Assembly: GCA_027018975.1 (NCBI GenBank)
Contig: JALUXN010000128.1
Coordinates: forward strand, 1-14,226
Source: Mariprofundaceae bacterium
GTDB taxonomy: Bacteria; Pseudomonadota; Zetaproteobacteria; Mariprofundales; Mariprofundaceae
Length of the DNA stretch: 14,226 nt
Direction: 5' to 3'
Shown here: one piece after another, positions 5,605-12,978 of the stretch
Layout of the letters: every line of letters starts with the position of its first letter
How positions within the stretch are numbered: the first letter of the stretch is position 1
Notes under the pieces: model-generated
Told to the model about the DNA's origin: nothing
Databases searched by the model: none
Seen by the model: the letters and a program-made list of their open reading frames with translations, nothing else
Program-made: the position numbers and the translations under genes

Positions 5605-7395
5605 TCACTTCATCTTCACATGCCAAGCATTCAATCCGTGGTACGATTTCAAAAACTTCTCATAAGCCACCGCATCCTGTTCGCTCTCGAAACCACCCAC
5701 ACGCACACGATACCACACCTTATTGTTCACCGGAATGCGCACATATTCGGCGCGGATATTGTTGGCGCGTAGGCGTTTCACCTCCTGTTTCGCGGCGGCC
5801 TCGGTCTCCATGGAGATAATGTTCACCACCCAGCGTTGATGCTGCTGTGCGGGCTGATGTGGCGCAGGAGCGGGGGCTGGTTTCGCGGCGGGTTTGGTCG
5901 CTGAGGCGGATTTCGGTGCGGTGGCTGCTTTGCTGGGCGGGTGCGGCAACTGTTTTACAGCATGAACAGCATGCACACGATAGCGATTGATCCAGCTGGC
6001 CGGCTCACTCCATGGCGAGATTTTTCGCTTGGCCAGTTTCCGTTTGATGGTGCGCATACCCTGTCGGGCGGCATGTTTGTCGGCATAGCCGGTTTTGCGC
6101 AGGCGGAACCAGCGCTTGCCATGCACCCGGATCTGCACCGCTTCGGCATCAATGCCGTGCTGCTTCAGGTAAGCCAGCTCCTGACGCGCATCCTTGCGAC
6201 GCGATACTGAGAGGATGTTCACCGCCCATCCCTTGTCGGCCGAGTGCGTCGGGTGCTGTGACTGCACGTGGCGCGCTGCTTTGCGCACCACGGTGGGTGT
6301 CTGTTTTTTCGCTTTGGCTGGTGTGATCACCTGCTTGTTTATCTTGACTGCTGCCGGTTTTACTGCTTGTTTTGCAGGCTGCTGCGGCGTTGTTGCGAGG
6401 GCTGTCGCATGCTGTTTGGGTGCTTCATTGCGGTCATTGGCTGTGGCTCGCCACTGATCGCTGCTTCTGCTTGCGACGACTTTGCTCAGTGCATCCAACT
6501 GTGCCTGCACCTTCTTAATGCTACGCTTGGCCTCCTGATGATTCTGCTTCATCTGCTGGCGGATCTCCTTGATCTCCAAGGCCATCTTTTGTGGCGCGGC
6601 CGCATTCTCGAGCGCTTGCTGCTTCGCCCCCATGGCCATCCAAGCTGCGCCACCGGCCACCAGCAGCGCAATCAATCCGACACTGATGCCCAAGCTGCCG
6701 GCTAGATTTATCTTTGATTTCAAGGCTTTGCTCTCCTTCTTGGTAGTCTCTGGTGCGGCAGGCTGTTGTGACGATGGCTTGGGAGATGGTTCCGGCACAA
6801 CCGATGGCTCCATAGGCATCTGCGCTTGCGGTGCGGGTGAGAAATCCGGTGGTTCCGGCAGTTCATCCAGTAGATCATTATCGAGTTCATCAGCGGGGGT
6901 TGGTGCCGGTTCGGGAGTCGGCTCGGGTGTTGGTTCTGGTGCCGGCTCAGCGACAGCTGCTTCATCTGCCGGAGCAGCTTTGGCTGCGTCTGACAATTCC
7001 ACCGCATCGACATTGTCCCAATCCGAGAGCAGGCTCTCCAGTTCGTCTTCGATCTCATCCGGTGTTTCAAGGTCACTGGATGCGGTAGCATACTCTGATG
7101 AGGGCTCCAGCTCATCCAACTCATCGAGAGCCACCTTCTCTTCACCTGCTGGTGTGTCAAATTCATTCAACGCGCCGGGCGCGTCAAAATCGGGCAGATC
7201 ATCCATGGCAAAGGCATTGTCAAAATCGTCGGCTGCAGCCGCAGCCTCTTCCTCAGCCACAGGGGCATGGGATGGTGTGTCGGAGGAGAGGTCATCCAGT
7301 GGAATATCCAGATTATCCAGATCAAGCAAGGCGTCGGAATCAAGCTGCTCCTCTTCCGACTGATGTTGCGCACCCTGCTGTTTGTCGTCACTCAT
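5605..7395 (-). CDS. Tandem SPOR-domain membrane protein with acidic cytoplasmic region
   Basis: The 596-residue protein has one predicted membrane helix at about 231–255 (GISVGLIALLVAGGAAW) without a signal peptide. The first ~230 residues, rich in Asp/Glu and PEP-type repeats, should be cytoplasmic and the rest periplasmic. After the helix come a Gln/Lys-rich probable coiled coil (about 258–308), a Lys/Ala/Pro linker, SPOR domain 1 (from GWAVNILSVS, about 389–477), a PAPAP linker, and SPOR domain 2 (RWVVNIISM to the end, about 521–596). SPOR domains bind glycan strands stripped of stem peptides at division septa, so a cell-envelope or division role is inferred. The start is ATG at 7395, with GGAGAG six bases upstream (ATG 7401 overlaps that site). 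It lies 38 nt after the other SPOR gene, probably in one operon. No named orthologue recognised. Confidence 0.88.
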   Translation of the reverse strand: MSDDKQQGAQHQSEEEQLDSDALLDLDNLDIPLDDLSSDTPSHAPVAEEEAAAAADDFDNAFAMDDLPDFDAPGALNEFDTPAGEEKVALDELDELEPSSEYATASSDLETPDEIEDELESLLSDWDNVDAVELSDAAKAAPADEAAVAEPAPEPTPEPTPEPAPTPADELDNDLLDELPEPPDFSPAPQAQMPMEPSVVPEPSPKPSSQQPAAPETTKKESKALKSKINLAGSLGISVGLIALLVAGGAAWMAMGAKQQALENAAAPQKMALEIKEIRQQMKQNHQEAKRSIKKVQAQLDALSKVVASRSSDQWRATANDRNEAPKQHATALATTPQQPAKQAVKPAAVKINKQVITPAKAKKQTPTVVRKAARHVQSQHPTHSADKGWAVNILSVSRRKDARQELAYLKQHGIDAEAVQIRVHGKRWFRLRKTGYADKHAARQGMRTIKRKLAKRKISPWSEPASWINRYRVHAVHAVKQLPHPPSKAATAPKSASATKPAAKPAPAPAPHQPAQQHQRWVVNIISMETEAAAKQEVKRLRANNIRAEYVRIPVNNKVWYRVRVGGFESEQDAVAYEKFLKSYHGLNAWHVKMK

Positions 7396-7433
7396 CACCA
7401 TCTCTCCCCGTTAATAATGATCTGTGGTTGCGA

Positions 7434-8321
7434 TCAATTCTCATGCACCCACATATCTTTCATGCCGTACTGCTGTGCCAATGCATCGCGTCGTCGTTCG
7501 GCCGCTGCTCGCGTTTTAAATCCGCTGACGCGCACGCGATACCAGGTCTTCCCGTTGACCTGCGCTGGCGCCACCTCGGCCTTGATGCCTTTGGCCGCGA
7601 GTCGATTCAACGCCTTTTGCGCCCCCGCCAGTGAACCGACGGAGATCAGGTTGATCACCCAATGACCGGCCGGCAATGATGCCGAAGTGATTGGCGCGGG
7701 CAGTTGCTGGCGATTGGCGGACGGGCTTGTTTGCGTCTGCTGATGTTGTATATGCGCGGCTGCCGCGTGCTTGGTGTGGGGTTGTTTTGTGTGCTGGCTC
7801 TGCGTGGCCGATGTTTTCGTTGGCGTGGAGCGGGGTGTGATGGGTGTGATATGAGGTGTTACGGGATGAGCAGGGTGTGTTGTGTCGATGCGCCGGGTCA
7901 GGTTGTCTATCCGCTGCTCCAATGCGTGGCGCTGTGCATGCAGTGCGGCCTCCAGCGCATCCACCCGCGCGCTCAGGCGCTGCAGCTGTTCTGTCTGCTC
8001 GCCGGAGATGGTCTCCATCGTTGGCGACTCCAGCTCGGAAGGCTGCTCGGTGATCGGTTCGGAGCCGCGATCCCAAAACAGCCAAGCCACAACAAGTACT
8101 GCCAAGGCAATCAATATCGGCTTCAGGTAGCCGTCTGATTGCGTCTTTCTCTTTGCAATGCCATCGTCGTGCATCGATGAACCGCTGTCATAATCATCCG
8201 TGGATATCGATGGTGAGCCGATCATTGGTTCGCTGCTGCCATCTTCGTCCGGAAACAGATCCGGCATGATTGGTTCGCGCCCTGCGCCTGCTGATGCACC
8301 ATGATCACGATGACTGCCCAT
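7434..8321 (-). CDS. Single SPOR-domain membrane protein
   Basis: The 295-residue protein has an acidic N-terminal cytoplasmic tail (about 1–62), one membrane helix at about 66–83 (LKPILIALAVLVVAWLFW), a probable coiled coil (about 108–147, QRLSARVDALEAALHAQRH), a His/Thr/Pro/Gln-rich linker (about 148–215), and a C-terminal SPOR domain (about 217–295: GHWVINLISVGS, then TWYRVRVSGF). It should bind septal peptidoglycan from the periplasmic side. It has the same layout as the larger gene downstream, so they look like paralogues. The start is ATG at 8321 with a strong GGGAGGAG six bases upstream; the frame is open another 219 nt upstream, but that stretch lacks a good ribosome binding site and holds the putative promoter. 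FtsN/DedD-like in architecture only. Confidence 0.88.
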   Translation of the reverse strand: MGSHRDHGASAGAGREPIMPDLFPDEDGSSEPMIGSPSISTDDYDSGSSMHDDGIAKRKTQSDGYLKPILIALAVLVVAWLFWDRGSEPITEQPSELESPTMETISGEQTEQLQRLSARVDALEAALHAQRHALEQRIDNLTRRIDTTHPAHPVTPHITPITPRSTPTKTSATQSQHTKQPHTKHAAAAHIQHQQTQTSPSANRQQLPAPITSASLPAGHWVINLISVGSLAGAQKALNRLAAKGIKAEVAPAQVNGKTWYRVRVSGFKTRAAAERRRDALAQQYGMKDMWVHEN

Positions 8322-8399
8322 CTTATGCTCCTCCCTTCCTGACGTGCAATGCCCCATGCAGGGACAACGTTTGACAGTGAATTCAATGCCACAGGCGCG

Positions 8400-8428
8400 A
8401 TAATGACTTTTTACACGGTCAGCATCAA
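8400..8428 (-). promoter_or_regulatory. Candidate sigma-70 promoter for the SPOR operon
   Basis: On the minus strand TTGATG (8428–8423) and CATTAT (8405–8400) have a 17-nt spacer, each matching consensus at 4 of 6 positions. They lie about 80 nt upstream of the SPOR gene start. The match is moderate and unproven. Confidence 0.35.
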
Positions 8429-8547
8429 TGAAATCATGCAATGCGGCGAGGTTGCGTGATAGCCTGACGCCGATAGGGTTTCCCGGTCGCGTGGCGGATA
8501 TTCGATGGACGGGGTGTTGGATTGTAGGCGCCAGTGACATGAAACAA

Positions 8548-8579
8548 GCTGATTGACCCGGTCGCCATCAACAATCAGC
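8548..8579. repeat. Short inverted repeat upstream of bolA-type gene
   Basis: GCTGATTG (8548–8555) and CAATCAGC (8572–8579) are perfect inverted repeats with a 16-nt loop, 28 nt before the bolA-family start. This could be an operator or leader hairpin of the divergent region; function unknown. Confidence 0.4.
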
Positions 8580-8607
8580 CCACCAATAGACCATAAGAGT
8601 GTACACC

Positions 8608-8844
8608 ATGCCACCTACACCGCAGCAGTTGATTGACCTGGTTCAGCAGGGGATTCCCGATGCCGAGGTGCAGGTGCGCCTCTTTTCCGGCGATGATCAT
8701 TTCGAGATGGATGTCTGCGCGGCCAGCTTTGCCGGCAAATCGCGTGTGGCGCAGCATCAGATGGTCTATGCGGCGCTGGGTGAACAGATGAAGGCGGCGA
8801 TTCATGCCTTGGCATTGAAGACGTCGATTCCCAAGGAGAAATAG
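8608..8844 (+). CDS. BolA family protein (IbaG-like)
   Basis: The 78-residue protein has the BolA fold pattern: DAEVQVRLFSGDDHFEMDV, then FAGKSRVAQHQMVYAALGEQM with the conserved Arg, His and VY, and the C-terminal AIHALALKT whose His (H66) is the conserved Fe–S ligand candidate. Its short length and the ALALKT ending resemble IbaG/YrbA more than BolA itself. It abuts grxD, whose ATG follows the stop codon with no gap. Such BolA and CGFS glutaredoxin proteins form a heterodimer that shares a [2Fe-2S] cluster, so a role in Fe–S or iron handling is inferred. The start is ATG at 8608, with AAGAG eight bases upstream; GTG at 8599 is a weaker choice. Confidence 0.9.
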   Translation: MPPTPQQLIDLVQQGIPDAEVQVRLFSGDDHFEMDVCAASFAGKSRVAQHQMVYAALGEQMKAAIHALALKTSIPKEK

Positions 8845-9171
8845 ATGAGTAACGATATATTGAAACAGATTGATGAAGCGGTCAAAAGCAATGATGTGCT
8901 GCTCTTTATGAAGGGGACACCCGACTTCCCGCAGTGCGGCTTTTCGCAGCGGGTGGTGGCGATTCTGGCCGAGTATGATGTGCCGTTTGCGGCGGTGAAT
9001 GTGCTGCTCAATGATGCCGTGCGTCAGGGTATCAAGGATTACGCCGACTGGCCGACCATTCCGCAGCTCTATGTGAAGGGCGAGTTTATCGGCGGCTGCG
9101 ATATTGTCTCGGAGATGCATGAAAACGGCGAGCTGAAAGAATTGCTGGCTGATCTCCAGAAAACAGTGTAA
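8845..9171 (+). CDS. grxD: Monothiol glutaredoxin Grx4
   Basis: The 108-residue protein is a complete CGFS-type monothiol glutaredoxin, with MKGTPDFPQCGFSQRVV (active-site Cys31), WPTIPQLYVKGEFIGGCDI (the cis-Pro TIP loop and glutathione-binding GGCD), and a length like that of E. coli GrxD (115). These proteins bind a glutathione-ligated [2Fe-2S] cluster and pass it to apo-proteins or to BolA partners. The start is ATG at 8845, with AAGGAG six bases upstream inside the bolA-type gene; the two are translationally linked. The next gene, rpoN, begins 159 nt downstream after a small ORF. Confidence 0.96.
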   Translation: MSNDILKQIDEAVKSNDVLLFMKGTPDFPQCGFSQRVVAILAEYDVPFAAVNVLLNDAVRQGIKDYADWPTIPQLYVKGEFIGGCDIVSEMHENGELKELLADLQKTV

Positions 9172-9226
9172 ACTGGCCTCTGCGCCGCTTGTCTTGGGCG
9201 CGTCAAGTTCACCCCAAAGGATGTCG

Positions 9227-9331
9227 ATGCTGATTCCACTGTCTGCTACTCCATCGCCACTCGGACTATCCCGCCGCCAGCGCGCGCCTGTTGGCACGCT
9301 ATATCATCATTCCATCGGACTACGCCGTTAA
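9227..9331 (+). CDS. Candidate short upstream ORF coupled to rpoN
   Basis: An ATG at 9227 (34 codons), or in the same frame at 9221 (36 codons), reads to a TAA at 9329–9331 whose last A is the first base of the rpoN ATG (TAATG). AAAGG at 9216–9220 suits the 9227 start, with six bases between. The peptide (MLIPLSATPSPLGLSRR and on) resembles no family I know and is Ser/Pro/Arg-rich. rpoN itself lacks a Shine–Dalgarno, so the ORF could feed ribosomes to rpoN by translational coupling. It may also be chance; coding is inferred from overlap and ribosome site only. Confidence 0.35.
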   Translation: MLIPLSATPSPLGLSRRQRAPVGTLYHHSIGLRR

Positions 9332-10725
9332 TGGAAACCAAGCTCTCCCATAAGCTCGGACAGCGGCTGGCGCTCACACCGCAGTTGACCCAGAGCCTCA
9401 AAGTGCTGTCGATGAACTGCATGGAGCTGGAGAACTATCTCGAAGCCTCGCTCGAATCCAACCCGATGCTTGAGATGGATTTCAATGCCGCCTCGCAGAA
9501 CGATGCGGCGGCCGAGGATCAGGCGCTGGAGGTGGCTGAGCGCGAGCAGTGGAAAGAGGCCGGGGATGACCGCTGGGAGACGATGTTCTCCACAGCGCGG
9601 CGCGATAATGCGGCGGATCGTTTCAGCGAGCGCGAGCAGGTCTGGGAGGCGGCGCAGAGTGTGAGTGACTCGCTGCATGAGCAGATCGATCAGCAGCCGA
9701 TGGACGAACACGAGCGCGAACTGGCGCATATCCTGATCGATTCGCTCGATGATGATGGTTACTTCCGTGTCGATCCGGAGACGTTCGCCCAAGAGATTGC
9801 CGATCAGATCAGCACTGATGCCGCCACCGTGGAGCGGGTGCTTGAGACGACCATCCAGCAGCTCGATCCACCGGGGCTGGGCGCACGCGATCTGATCGAG
9901 TGCCTGCTGCTGCAGCTCGATGAAAATGAGCCGATCGATGTGGTGGCGATGCGGCTGCTGCTCCATTTCCCCGACGCACTGCAGGAGAGCGACGATGCGC
10001 TGGCGAAAAAAGCCGATTGCGATGTCGAGACCATCCGTCTGGCGCGGCAACGCATGCGCCGGCTCGATCCCTTCCCCGGCCACGGCATGCGCGGCGACAG
10101 CAACTACTACATCCGGCCGGAGATCATCTTCCGCCGCAACAGCGACAACAAAATCGAGGTGGAAGTCCCCGGCACCGGCGGTCTCGGCCTGCGGCTGAAT
10201 GAGAAGTGGCAGTCGCACAAATGGCAGGGCAAAGATAAAGAGTTCATGAGCCAGGCGATGAAAGAGGCGAAGTGGCTGCTGCACGCGCTCGACCAGCGCA
10301 GCGAGACGCTGATGAAGGTCGCATTGTGTCTGGCAAAACGGCAGCGTGCGTTCCTCGAGTATGGCATCCTCGGTCTGAAACCGCTCACCCTGCAGGATGT
10401 GGCGGAGGAGGTGTCGCTGCATGAATCGACCATTTCGCGCGTCACCAATGGCAAATATGCCGACACGCCGATCGGGTTGATTGAATTGCGTCGCTTCTTC
10501 TCTGCCGGCTTGCCGACACGCGGCGGCGGGGCGATTTCGGTCTATCGGGTGCAGCAGCGGATCAAGGCGCTGATCGCCTCGGAACCGGCGGCGCGGCCAA
10601 TCTCCGACCAGGCGATTGCCGACCGCTTGCAGGCGGAGGGGATTGAAATCGCACGCAGAACGGTAGCCAAATACCGTGAACAGTTAGGACTGCCCCCGAG
10701 CAGCCAACGGCGGCGTGGCCGTTAA
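9331..10725 (+). CDS. rpoN: RNA polymerase sigma-54 factor
   Basis: The 464-residue protein is a full-length RpoN. The Gln/Leu-rich region I occupies about 1–50 (LGQRLALTPQLTQSLKVLS, ESNPMLEMD). The acidic region II follows at about 51–105, and the core-binding domain at about 110–300. The helix-turn-helix lies at about 353–375 (TLQDVAEEVSLHESTISRVT) with GKY after it. The diagnostic RpoN box ARRTVAKYRE lies at 441–450. It directs enhancer-dependent transcription at -24/-12 promoters. The ATG at 9331 gives the canonical N-terminus but has no clear ribosome binding site, and the upstream short ORF ends on it. The following hpf–ptsN–(hprK)–rapZ order is the classical rpoN neighbourhood. Confidence 0.98.
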   Translation: METKLSHKLGQRLALTPQLTQSLKVLSMNCMELENYLEASLESNPMLEMDFNAASQNDAAAEDQALEVAEREQWKEAGDDRWETMFSTARRDNAADRFSEREQVWEAAQSVSDSLHEQIDQQPMDEHERELAHILIDSLDDDGYFRVDPETFAQEIADQISTDAATVERVLETTIQQLDPPGLGARDLIECLLLQLDENEPIDVVAMRLLLHFPDALQESDDALAKKADCDVETIRLARQRMRRLDPFPGHGMRGDSNYYIRPEIIFRRNSDNKIEVEVPGTGGLGLRLNEKWQSHKWQGKDKEFMSQAMKEAKWLLHALDQRSETLMKVALCLAKRQRAFLEYGILGLKPLTLQDVAEEVSLHESTISRVTNGKYADTPIGLIELRRFFSAGLPTRGGGAISVYRVQQRIKALIASEPAARPISDQAIADRLQAEGIEIARRTVAKYREQLGLPPSSQRRRGR

Positions 10726-10735
10726 TCACGCCACT

Positions 10736-10752
10736 GGCCGGCACTGCCGGCC
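10736..10752 (+). repeat. Hairpin between rpoN and hpf
   Basis: GGCCGGC (10736–10742) pairs with GCCGGCC (10746–10752) around an ACT loop, just after the rpoN stop and 24 nt before hpf. No T-tract follows (GAAAAACTAAAA), so it is not a normal terminator; mRNA processing or attenuation within the operon is possible. Confidence 0.5.
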
Positions 10753-10776
10753 GAAAAACTAAAACGGAGGAAGCAT

Positions 10777-11340
10777 ATGCAAGTATCCATTACCGGGCGC
10801 CATGTGGAGCTCACTGACCCTTTGAAGGCATACGTCAACGACAAGTTGCAACATCTCAAACACTCATTTGATCATGTGGTGGATGTGCATGTTGTCCTGT
10901 CGGTGGAGAAGTTCCGCCAGCGTTGCGAGGTCAGCATGCAGGCCAACGGCATCAATATCCACGGCAGCCACGAGACGGAGGATATGTATGCATCCATTGA
11001 CGGTGTGGTAGATAAACTGAACCGTCAGCTCAAACGCTACCGCGCCAAACTGCGCCGCCATCGCAATGTCGCGCAGCAGCAGGCGCGCGAGATCAAGGTC
11101 TCGCACAAGGTGCTCGATATTGCGCCGGATCGTGACGAGCTGGCCGAGGATCACCAGCCGGAGACCGTGCGCCACGAGCAGATCGATGCCAAGCCGATGA
11201 GTGTCGATGAGGCGGTCATGCAGCTGGAGCTGGGCAGCCGCGATATTATCTTCTTCACCAATGCGCAGTCCGAGCAGCTCAATGCGGTCTATCGCCGCAA
11301 AGATGGCGCGCTCAGCTGGATTGAGCCGGAAGCGGCATAG
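10777..11340 (+). CDS. hpf: Ribosome hibernation-promoting factor, long form
   Basis: The 187-residue protein has an N-terminal HPF/YfiA domain (about 1–100, MQVSITGRHVELTDPLKAYV, ending in KRYRAKLRRHR). A charged linker follows. The C-terminal long-HPF domain spans about 138–187 (KPMSVDEAVMQLELGSRDIIFF, NAVYRRKDGALSWIEP). Long HPF binds the 30S decoding centre and, through its C-terminal domain, joins two 70S particles into 100S dimers in stationary phase, without RMF. The E. coli gene at the same position encodes only a short form of about 95 residues. The start is ATG at 10777, with GGAGG six bases upstream. It follows rpoN by 51 nt. Confidence 0.96.
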   Translation: MQVSITGRHVELTDPLKAYVNDKLQHLKHSFDHVVDVHVVLSVEKFRQRCEVSMQANGINIHGSHETEDMYASIDGVVDKLNRQLKRYRAKLRRHRNVAQQQAREIKVSHKVLDIAPDRDELAEDHQPETVRHEQIDAKPMSVDEAVMQLELGSRDIIFFTNAQSEQLNAVYRRKDGALSWIEPEAA

Positions 11341-11419
11341 CACTGCATCCACTGATCATCGGTCGCCCGTTTCGGCGGCGCGGCCGGTGGGTCAAGGAAC
11401 GTTTGAGAAGGGGAACACT

Positions 11420-11860
11420 ATGGGGCTGTTGACTGCCGAACATATCGAGCTGGATTCACAGGCGTGCAGCAAACGGGCGCTGATCACCGAGCTGGCCAAT
11501 CTGCTCACCTCCATCGATGCCGATGCGGTGATGGAGGTGGTGATGGCGCGCGAACAGCTCGGCAGTACCGGCATCGGTCACGGGGTGGCCATTCCGCATG
11601 GCCGCATGGCCGATCTGCCGACACTGATGCTGGCGCTGGCGCGGCATCGCGAAGGGGTCGATTTCGATGCTATCGATGAGTCGCCGGTGCATATTGTTGT
11701 GCTGCTGCTGGTGCCCGACAGTGATGACCGCCAACACCTCGAACTGCTCGCGCAGTTGGCCAGAAGCCTGCAGGACGCATCATTCCGGCAGCAGATTATG
11801 CAGGCGGAGAGCCGCGACGCGATTGCCGCCCTCTTTGACGACAAGGTGCATCTGGACTGA
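11420..11860 (+). CDS. ptsN: PTS EIIA-Ntr, nitrogen regulatory phosphocarrier
   Basis: The 146-residue protein is a fructose-type EIIA domain with active-site H60 in GHGVAIPHGR, preceded by REQLGSTGIG and followed by LALARHREGVDFDAIDESPVH and LLLVPDSDDRQHLELLAQLAR. The E. coli PtsN is 163 residues with His73. It accepts phosphate from HPr/NPr and acts as a regulator of potassium, nitrogen and cell-envelope processes rather than in sugar uptake. The start is ATG at 11420, with AGAAGGGG about six bases upstream; the open frame upstream within hpf is not EIIA-like. Its TGA overlaps the hprK ATG by one base, which implies coupled expression and a shared PTS role. Confidence 0.96.
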   Translation: MGLLTAEHIELDSQACSKRALITELANLLTSIDADAVMEVVMAREQLGSTGIGHGVAIPHGRMADLPTLMLALARHREGVDFDAIDESPVHIVVLLLVPDSDDRQHLELLAQLARSLQDASFRQQIMQAESRDAIAALFDDKVHLD

Positions 11861-12804
11861 TGCAGCACTCCCGCAGGATCACGATCCGTGAACTGCTGGA
11901 GGCGCAGCAAGAGGCGGCGCAACTGACGCTGGTTGCCGGTGAGGCGGGGCTGGATCGCTACATCGACCACCCGCGCATGCAGAAGCCGTCGCTCGCCTTT
12001 GCCGGTTTCATTGAACATCTGAGCGACTATCGCCTGCAGGTGATCGGCGAGACCGAACTCAACTATCTGGCCACCCGCACCCCTGAGGAGCAGCGCGCCG
12101 CCGTCGATGCGGTGTTCGACCTGCGCTTTGCCGGTGTGGTGATCACCCGTGGCGCCACACCGCCGGATATTATTCTGCAAGCCGCCGAACGCACCGAGAC
12201 GCCGCTGATGGTGTCGCAACTCTCCTCCTCTGTATTTATGACCGATGTCATGCTCTTTCTCTCCCATCGCCTCGCCCCCACCACCTATCAGCATGGCGTC
12301 TATATGGATATTTTCGGGTTGGGCGTGCTGATCACCGGCGCCAGCGGCATCGGCAAGAGTGAGATCGGGCTGGAGCTGATTTCGCGCGGCCACCGCCTGA
12401 TCGCCGACGATATGGTGGAATTTTCACGCCAGAGTCAGCAGGTGGTGGTGGGGCGCAGCCCCGATTCACTGCGTTACCACATGGAGATCCGCGGCCTCGG
12501 CATCCTCAATATCCGCGACCTCTACGGCGCAGCCGCGATTACCGATACCAAACGGCTCGGCTTGGTGATCGAGCTGGTGCCGTGGGATCATGTGGCGCCG
12601 GAGGATCGTGTACTCGGCGAACATAGTGAGACGGCGATTCTTGATGTCAAAATCCCTCGCGTACCGGTGCCGATCCGCTCCGGTCGCTCGCTGGCGGTGT
12701 TGGTCGAGGTTGCCACGCGCAATCAGCTGCTCAAGCAGCGCGGTATCCACAGCGGCGAGGCGTTTGTGCAGTCATTGCAGGCGCGCATCGAGAAAAATCA
12801 GTGA
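11860..12804 (+). CDS. hprK: HPr kinase/phosphorylase
   Basis: The 314-residue protein has an N-terminal HprK domain (about 1–130) and the C-terminal kinase domain with P-loop GASGIGKS (160–167), the catalytic-region His145 (QHGVYMDI), the ADD acidic pair (D183/D184), the HprK signature EIRGLGILN (209–217), and a basic VPVPIRSGRSLAVLVE motif near 268–283. It phosphorylates the regulatory Ser of HPr using ATP or pyrophosphate and reverses the reaction. In proteobacteria it tunes PTS-Ntr rather than carbon catabolite repression by CcpA. The HPr partner is expected just beyond the window, after EIIA-Man. ATG at 11860 overlaps the ptsN stop. All key motifs are intact, so it is probably active. 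Confidence 0.97.
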   Translation: MQHSRRITIRELLEAQQEAAQLTLVAGEAGLDRYIDHPRMQKPSLAFAGFIEHLSDYRLQVIGETELNYLATRTPEEQRAAVDAVFDLRFAGVVITRGATPPDIILQAAERTETPLMVSQLSSSVFMTDVMLFLSHRLAPTTYQHGVYMDIFGLGVLITGASGIGKSEIGLELISRGHRLIADDMVEFSRQSQQVVVGRSPDSLRYHMEIRGLGILNIRDLYGAAAITDTKRLGLVIELVPWDHVAPEDRVLGEHSETAILDVKIPRVPVPIRSGRSLAVLVEVATRNQLLKQRGIHSGEAFVQSLQARIEKNQ

Positions 12805-12845
12805 GGCGTTCTGTGTGGCAGGTTCATTGCGTAAAAAACAAAACG

Positions 12846-12914
12846 GTCATTCCCGAGTGTGTTATCGGGAATCCACGTCGCGATGGATCCCCGATAGAGA
12901 CACTCGGGGATGAC
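12846..12914. repeat. Palindromic repeat inserted between hprK and rapZ
   Basis: The left arm starts GTCATTCCCGAGTGT (12846–12860) and continues through TATCGGGAATCCA. The right arm starts TGGATCCCCGATA and ends ACACTCGGGGATGAC (12914). The arms pair over about 31 positions with few mismatches around a GTCGCG loop. A variant lies at 5307–5339, and units of the same general type lie at 5411–5560. It sits in a 174-nt gap inside an otherwise overlapping operon. The long stem could affect mRNA stability or processing between hprK and rapZ. Confidence 0.75.
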
Positions 12915-12978
12915 GTGATCGTTGTTTCTAAAGGGATGCGAACAACTCGATTGCTCTCTTCTATTGTGGTGAGTTCTA

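Noticed and set aside
6569..7363. 264-codon Ser/Gly/Ala-rich open frame on the plus strand
   Set aside because: The Ser- and Gly-rich product arises from reading the Asp/Glu/Pro/Ala-rich SPOR gene backwards; there is no ribosome site or recognisable domain.
8371..8404. TTGACA and GATAAT on the plus strand upstream of the bolA-type gene
   Set aside because: The spacing is 22 nt, too long for a sigma-70 promoter.
8322..8540. 73-residue N-terminal extension of the first SPOR protein with a Cys-rich stretch (KRCPCMGHC)
   Set aside because: The strong GGGAGGAG site serves the ATG at 8321, the extension has no ribosome site, and the putative promoter lies inside it.
9292..9309. TGGCAC just upstream of rpoN, resembling the -24 element of a sigma-54 promoter
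   Set aside because: The -12 part (TTGCA or similar) is absent at the required distance, so no autoregulatory promoter can be claimed.
9328..10422. 364-codon open frame on the minus strand opposite rpoN
   Set aside because: It is a mirror of the rpoN codon pattern; its product is Arg/His/Gln/Leu-rich with no family features, while the plus strand encodes a full RpoN.
11578..12393. 271-codon minus-strand frame across ptsN and hprK
   Set aside because: Complementary shadow of two secure genes; low-complexity product without motifs.
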